A stretch of 42,788 bases of DNA from Syntrophomonadaceae bacterium (GTDB lineage Bacteria; Bacillota; Syntrophomonadia; Syntrophomonadales; Syntrophomonadaceae). The position numbers and the translations under genes are program-made. The stretch spans positions 1-42,788 of the forward strand of contig JAAYRQ010000001.1 of NCBI GenBank assembly GCA_012518685.1, given 5' to 3'. Positions 42,714-42,788 of the stretch are shown here, in pieces (position 1 is the first letter of the stretch; each line of letters starts with the position of its first letter). Under the pieces are notes generated by a model. It was not told the origin of the DNA. It saw nothing but the letters and a program-made list of their open reading frames with translations, and ran no database searches.

Positions 42714-42788
42714 AAATGCAAACAGTCATAACTAGCCTGTAAAATATATGTATAAAAAAAGTGCCCGACAAGAAAAGAAATAAAAAAA

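Noticed and set aside
1-42788. CRISPR arrays, tRNA, rRNA, insertion sequences or prophage
   Set aside because: No spaced repeat array, clover-leaf gene, transposase, integrase or phage structural gene was recognised on either strand.

Overview
The window is AT-rich and reads as chromosome of an endospore-forming, probably strictly anaerobic member of the Firmicutes (Clostridia sensu lato, Peptococcaceae-like). The grounds are an intact spoIIGA-sigE-sigG sporulation block next to ftsAZ, a SpoVD-type penicillin-binding protein with PASTA domains, a MurE with the DNPR motif of meso-diaminopimelate enzymes, and a set of heterodisulfide-reductase-like iron-sulfur proteins. The species cannot be named from the sequence. 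Nearly every gene lies on the minus strand; one 56-codon gene at 3437-3607 is the only plus-strand gene I support. TTG and GTG starts behind good Shine-Dalgarno sequences are common. No rRNA, tRNA, CRISPR, insertion sequence or phage gene was seen.

Reading in the direction of transcription (right to left), there are five blocks. (1) 42413-36442: hdrC-hdrB-hdrA-hdrC-hdrB followed by a GctA/GctB-type CoA-transferase, then a separate cstA transporter gene (35924-34269). The Hdr order recalls the sHdr complexes of sulfur oxidisers, but here it is joined to an acyl-CoA/carboxylate module. (2) 34098-32304: a winged-helix protein overlapping an M50 site-2-protease-like membrane protease, then a membrane-anchored PH-like protein; a lone metallo-beta-lactamase-fold hydrolase follows (32134-31331). 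(3) 31117-25636: seven close or overlapping genes coding for a NitT/TauT-type ABC importer, a methyltransferase, a binding-protein-like protein with no signal peptide, a UreG/HypB-related GTPase with extra cysteines, and a stand-alone ABC ATPase. This is the best candidate for an undescribed system; metal or metallocofactor handling is my inference. (4) 25322-6553: the division and cell wall (dcw) cluster mraZ-rsmH-ftsL-spoVD-murE-murF-mraY-murD-ftsW/spoVE-murG-murC-murA-ftsQ-DUF881-sbp-ftsA-ftsZ. (5) 6368-21: spoIIGA-sigE-sigG, two previously easy-to-miss small genes, dprA and topA.

The dcw cluster makes the lipid-linked peptidoglycan precursor (MurA to MurG, MraY), polymerises it (FtsW/SpoVE and SpoVD) and builds the division ring (FtsZ, FtsA, FtsQ, FtsL). 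The sporulation block follows in the usual place: SpoIIGA processes pro-sigma-E in the mother cell, and sigma-G acts in the forespore. A hairpin plus an extended -10 promoter between murA and ftsQ suggests the ftsQ-ftsZ part is also transcribed on its own.

Two core genes, ftsA and sigG, have conserved N-termini that extend upstream of any in-frame ATG, GTG or TTG. The best candidate initiators are ATT for ftsA and ATA for sigG, each behind a good ribosome-binding site. They deserve checking as non-canonical starts, recoding events or sequence errors.
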